From Dethiosulfovibrio peptidovorans DSM 11002 (GTDB lineage: Bacteria > Synergistota > Synergistia > Synergistales > Dethiosulfovibrionaceae): a stretch of 64,000 bases of DNA. The notes under the pieces were generated by a model. It did not search any database. It worked only from the letters and a program-made list of their open reading frames with translations, and was not told where the DNA came from. The DNA lies in NCBI RefSeq assembly GCF_000172975.1, contig NZ_ABTR02000001.1, positions 1,216,501-1,280,500 of the forward strand, given 5' to 3'. Positions within the stretch are counted from its first letter, which is position 1, and each line of letters opens with the position of its first letter. This document shows positions 61,066 through 64,000 of this stretch, piece after piece. The translations under genes were made by a program, and so were the position numbers.

Positions 61066-62976
61066 TTGAATATTCTGAGTGTCTTCAAGCCCGGGGAGCA
61101 TGTCCCTAACAGGGATTTCTCCGGTCATGTCAGAACCTTCGCCGTCGCACTGGCGGTTTTCACGTCTCTTATACACTGCTGGATGAACAGCGTAGGTCTG
61201 ATGATAACCATAAAGATGAACGCCATCCATCTTGCCACCATGATGGCATTGGTGTTCCTTTATTTCCCCGGAACAGCCAGGTCTAGACGAGATCAGCCTA
61301 CCGCCCTTGACTGGCTGTTTACCGGGCTCGCCTTGCTGGGCGGTCTTTACGTGGTCATGTGTTATGACCGTCTTTTGGCGACCAAGCTGGAGGTTACCCA
61401 GCTGGACCTCATAATTTCGGTCATGACCATGTGTCTTCTGGTCGAGGCATCTCGTCGGGCGGTCGGTTTACCCTTGACCCTGCTGTGCTTTTTCTTCCTG
61501 GCCTACACCAAATTCGGTCCGTATTTCCCAGGTCTTTTCGCCCATAGAGGTTTCGACTGGAGCAGGATAATAACCCGAATGGCCCTCACCGACCAGGGGA
61601 TATACGGCGTCACCCTAATGGTCTCGTCGTCTTATGTGTTCATGTTCATACTGTTCGGGTCCTTTCTGGCGGCTACTAAGACCAGCGAGTTCTTCAACGA
61701 CTTCGCCCTGGCCCTGGCGGGACGCTACAGAGGCGGTCCTGCCAAGGTCGCGGTGATAGCGTCAGCTCTGATGGGCAGTATTTCCGGCAGTTCTCAGGCG
61801 AACGTGGCCACTACGGGAGCCTTCACCATACCTCTCATGAAAAAGGTAGGATATAAGCCTTTCTTCGCCGGAGCGGTGGAGGCCGCCGCCAGTACCGGAG
61901 GGATACTGATGCCTCCGATCATGGGAGCCTCAGCCTTCATAATGAGCACCTTCCTGGGGATTCCCTACGTCAAAATAATGTTGGCTGGCGTCTTCCCCGC
62001 CCTGCTGTACTACGGTGCTATCTTGACCATGGTCGATCTCAGGGCCAAGAGCAACGGACTGGAGGGGTTGCCCAAGGAGGAAATCCCCTCCATGAAGACC
62101 ACCATGTTGGACAAGGGGCACATGACCATACCTCTCGTCCTGATAGTTTATTTCCTTGTCGCTGGCTACACCCCGCTGTTCTCCGCTTTTCTGGGGTTGA
62201 TCGCTATAATCGTCCTCTCTTCCTGCCGTAAATCCACTCGAATGGGGGTCAAGGATTTCATAGGAGCACTGGACGGAGGGGCCAGAAGCGCCGCTCCTGT
62301 CGGAATAGCCTGCGGGATAGTAGGTTTCATAGTCGGAGCCGTCGGCATGACCGGTGTGGGGCAGGTCATAGCGATGAACATAATAATGTTCGCCGGAGGA
62401 AAGCTCTGGGCGGCCTTGATACTGTGCATGCTGGCCTCCATAGTTTTGGGTATGGGGCTTCCCGCTTCGGCCTGTTACATCATAACCGCCACCATCGCGG
62501 CTCCGGCCCTGCAGCAGATGGGGGTTCCCGCTCTGGCGGCCCACTTCTTCGCCTTCTACTATGGGACGATGTCGGCGGTGGTCCCCCCTGTGGCTCTCAC
62601 CAGCTATACAGCCGCTGGATTGGCCAAGGCAGCTCCGACGAAGGTGGCGGTGGTCGGTTTCGGCCTGGCGATGTCCGGGTTACTTCTCCCCTTTCTGTTC
62701 GTCTACAACCCGGTGCTGCTCTTCGTCGACTTCACCTGGGCCAGGTTCCTCCCGACCATCCTCTGTGCCGTGGTGGGGGTTTTCTCTCTGTCCGCCGGGC
62801 TCATAGGGATGTTGAGGGCCCATATGCCCCTGTGGGAGAGGGTGCTTTTCGCCGCCAACGGCATAGCTCTGGTCAACCCTCTTAAGACGGTTCGTCTGAT
62901 GAGTCTTGCCTTTTTCGCTTTCCTCTTCCTCCAGCATTGGATGAGAAACAGGGCGTTGAGAAAAGAGACGGCCTGA
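61066..62976 (+). CDS. TRAP transporter fused permease (small and large membrane subunits)
   Basis: This 636-residue protein has about 16-17 hydrophobic segments. It joins the four-span DctQ-like part at the N terminus to a 12-span DctM-like part, as is usual for TAXI systems. Family motifs include SGSSQANVATTGAFTIPLMKK near 243-263, GGILMPPIMGASAFIM near 275-290, and GLPASACYI near 465. TTG at 61066 follows GGAGGGAG. It couples uptake of the TAXI ligand to the Na+ or H+ gradient. Confidence 0.93.
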   Translation: MNILSVFKPGEHVPNRDFSGHVRTFAVALAVFTSLIHCWMNSVGLMITIKMNAIHLATMMALVFLYFPGTARSRRDQPTALDWLFTGLALLGGLYVVMCYDRLLATKLEVTQLDLIISVMTMCLLVEASRRAVGLPLTLLCFFFLAYTKFGPYFPGLFAHRGFDWSRIITRMALTDQGIYGVTLMVSSSYVFMFILFGSFLAATKTSEFFNDFALALAGRYRGGPAKVAVIASALMGSISGSSQANVATTGAFTIPLMKKVGYKPFFAGAVEAAASTGGILMPPIMGASAFIMSTFLGIPYVKIMLAGVFPALLYYGAILTMVDLRAKSNGLEGLPKEEIPSMKTTMLDKGHMTIPLVLIVYFLVAGYTPLFSAFLGLIAIIVLSSCRKSTRMGVKDFIGALDGGARSAAPVGIACGIVGFIVGAVGMTGVGQVIAMNIIMFAGGKLWAALILCMLASIVLGMGLPASACYIITATIAAPALQQMGVPALAAHFFAFYYGTMSAVVPPVALTSYTAAGLAKAAPTKVAVVGFGLAMSGLLLPFLFVYNPVLLFVDFTWARFLPTILCAVVGVFSLSAGLIGMLRAHMPLWERVLFAANGIALVNPLKTVRLMSLAFFAFLFLQHWMRNRALRKETA

Positions 62977-63029
62977 TATGTCAGGACGACTTGAGGTAAT
63001 CGACGAAAAGACTTATAATAGTAAGATAA

Positions 63030-63362
63030 ATGGAGGTGAGCGATCTGTCCGGCGATTATCCGGTATGCGTGATAGGCAACGCTAGGAGCGCCAGCGACAA
63101 CCCGATTACCCATACTTACTCTCATTTCTTCATCACCTTCATCGCCGACCCCGATACGGGGGAGATACTCGACATGGAGGCCTCCTTTACCCTGTCCTTG
63201 ACCAACAGGTTTTTGAGAGACCTGTTCCTAGGCAGATCCCTGGCGGCCGTGGACGAGGGGCTTCTTGAGGCGGTGAGGAGGAGATATCTGGGCTCATCTC
63301 AGAAGGCCATAGCCGTGGCCTACAAGGACGCGGTGAAGAAATTCGTAGCCGCGTTCAGGTAA
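63030..63362 (+). CDS. DUF3870 domain protein
   Basis: This protein of about 110 residues or slightly less begins with PVCVIGNARSASDNPITHTY and contains FFITFIADPDTGEILDMEA, both typical of DUF3870. Members are found next to transporters and catabolic genes; the biochemical role is unknown. The start is uncertain: the ATG at 63030 has no ribosome-binding site ahead, while the only GGAGGTG overlaps it. That site would best serve a CTG at 63045, which would give about 105 residues. It may be part of the TRAP operon (53 bases after it). Confidence 0.75.
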   Translation: MEVSDLSGDYPVCVIGNARSASDNPITHTYSHFFITFIADPDTGEILDMEASFTLSLTNRFLRDLFLGRSLAAVDEGLLEAVRRRYLGSSQKAIAVAYKDAVKKFVAAFR

Positions 63363-63507
63363 AGCGAAAGACAACTAAATAGCTGCTTTGCCTGTCGGCC
63401 TGATCGGTGTTCCCGGTCAGCGAGGAAGGCGAAATCCAGCGGACATAGACCTCTAACGAGGTCCATGTCCGCTTTTTGTTTTAAACGAGATCGGAGGAGA
63501 TGATCAG
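63363..63507 (+). other. intergenic leader between DUF3870 and the epimerase gene
   Basis: The region is G/C-rich and contains several short complementary pieces (CTGATCGG with CCGGTCAG, GCC with GGC) followed at once by the terminator at 63439-63478. It may be a structured leader controlling the epimerase gene, or simply the 3' end of the TRAP transcript. I do not recognise a riboswitch class. Confidence 0.35.
63439..63478 (+). terminator. terminator ahead of the dipeptide epimerase gene
   Basis: GCGGACAT-A-GACCTC pairs with GAGGTC-C-ATGTCCGC around TAAC and is followed by TTTTT. The start codon of the epimerase follows 30 bases later. Confidence 0.88.
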
Positions 63508-64000
63508 GTGAGGATAACCGGAGTGAGAACAGGGACCATATCGGTACCCCTCAAAAAACCTTTTAAGACGGCGGTAAGGTCCGTCGATGCGGTCAGAGAC
63601 GTCATCGTGGCGGTGGAGACCGATTCGGGGACGATCGGTTACGGCGAGGCCCCACCGACGGGAGCCATAACGGGCGACACGACGGGGGCCATTCTCGGAG
63701 CCATCGACGACCATATAAGACCTACGTTGCTGGGGCGCGACGGAGAGGACCTTGAGGGGAACTTAAAGATTCTTCAGAGCTGTGTGGTAGGCAACACCAG
63801 CGCCAAGGCCGCCCTCGACATAGCCCTTCACGATCTGTGGGCTCAGTCTATCGGCGCCCCTCTCTACAGGCTTTTCGGAGGGAGCCGGAAATCGGTGGAG
63901 ACCGACGTCACGGTGAGCGTAAACGAGCCGGACGAGATGGCCCAGGATGCCTTGAACGCCGTCGAGAGCGGCTACAAGGTGATCAAGATAAAGGTCGGCA
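63508..64000 (+). CDS. dipeptide epimerase of the enolase superfamily (cut by window end)
   Basis: The GTG at 63508 follows TCGGAGGAG at about ten bases. The frame stays open to the end of the window, giving 164 residues of an expected 350 or so. The N-terminal capping domain is visible (TISVPLKKPFKTAVRSVD, then GYGEAPPTGAITGDT near 45-60). It runs into the barrel domain, where K160-x-K162 is the family's catalytic KxK. L-Ala-D/L-Glu epimerases of this group act on dipeptides from murein or protein breakdown, fitting the peptide-using theme. The metal ligands lie beyond the window. Confidence 0.88.
   Translation, partial: MRITGVRTGTISVPLKKPFKTAVRSVDAVRDVIVAVETDSGTIGYGEAPPTGAITGDTTGAILGAIDDHIRPTLLGRDGEDLEGNLKILQSCVVGNTSAKAALDIALHDLWAQSIGAPLYRLFGGSRKSVETDVTVSVNEPDEMAQDALNAVESGYKVIKIKVG

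Noticed and set aside
1-64000. tRNA or rRNA genes, CRISPR arrays, prophage and insertion-sequence transposases
   Set aside because: None was recognised on either strand. The only mobile-looking sequences are the non-coding structured repeats.

Overview
The window is a GC-rich, gene-dense piece of a Gram-negative-type anaerobe chromosome. Its contents point to the Synergistota, probably close to Dethiosulfovibrio; this is inferred from gene content, not from a marker gene. The pointers are TAXI-type TRAP and sodium-coupled amino-acid uptake, peptidases, 5-oxoproline metabolism, [FeFe]-hydrogenase maturases HydE/HydF, a neelaredoxin-type superoxide reductase, and a periplasmic A2M/PBP1C pair. 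No rRNA, tRNA, transposase gene, prophage or CRISPR array was seen. TTG and GTG starts are common.

Layout. 1-1.3 kb: two tandem tail-anchored paralogs, the first cut by the window edge. 1.3-3.2 kb (minus): phosphatase and MATE exporter. 3.3-11.2 kb (plus): alpha-2-macroglobulin, PBP1C, superoxide reductase. 11.2-14.7 kb (minus): a large Sel1-repeat protein, then three small genes, one of 31 codons with its own promoter and terminator. 14.8-16.9 kb: an HdeD-like membrane protein and a DHH phosphoesterase between two direct copies of a structured 255-bp repeat. 17.0-20.9 kb: a decayed EAL-CBS-GGDEF gene, a chemoreceptor, and a MetQ-like binding protein behind an S-box-like leader. 20.9-25.9 kb (minus): HydE, HydF, two nitroreductases, a MATE exporter. 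26-30.3 kb: a second chemoreceptor, then a YeiH-type exporter divergent from a LysR regulator. 30.3-33.0 kb: an ECF vitamin-type transporter in which the T component and both ATPases are one polypeptide. 33.2-36.7 kb: NiaR regulator, a two-gene sodium symporter, an M20 amidohydrolase. 36.8-43.1 kb (minus): alanine symporter and a kip/pxp-type operon (NRAMP, PxpB, PxpC, PxpA, DUF1445). 43.3-48.6 kb (minus): RpoN, NtrC-type regulator, histidine kinase, sodium symporter and a 38-codon membrane peptide. 48.9-57.8 kb: S9 peptidase, a binding-protein/HD-GYP pair, split YeeE/YedE, a NagZ-like GH3 enzyme, a second HD-GYP protein. 58-64 kb: a coiled-coil membrane protein, a TAXI TRAP system, DUF3870, and a dipeptide epimerase cut by the window end.

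How it fits together. Most of the genes serve amino-acid and peptide catabolism: S9 peptidase, M20 amidohydrolase, dipeptide epimerase, 5-oxoprolinase, AGCS, SSS and TRAP uptake. The sigma-54 module is next to the oxoproline operon. A well-spaced -24/-12 promoter precedes the NRAMP gene, with a perfect 15-bp inverted repeat about 150 bp upstream, which suggests that the adjacent NtrC-type regulator controls that operon. The most unusual item is a dispersed repeat family: three long copies and one miniature. Its stems are kept by compensatory base changes, and a 52-nt double-hairpin core is identical in all three long copies.
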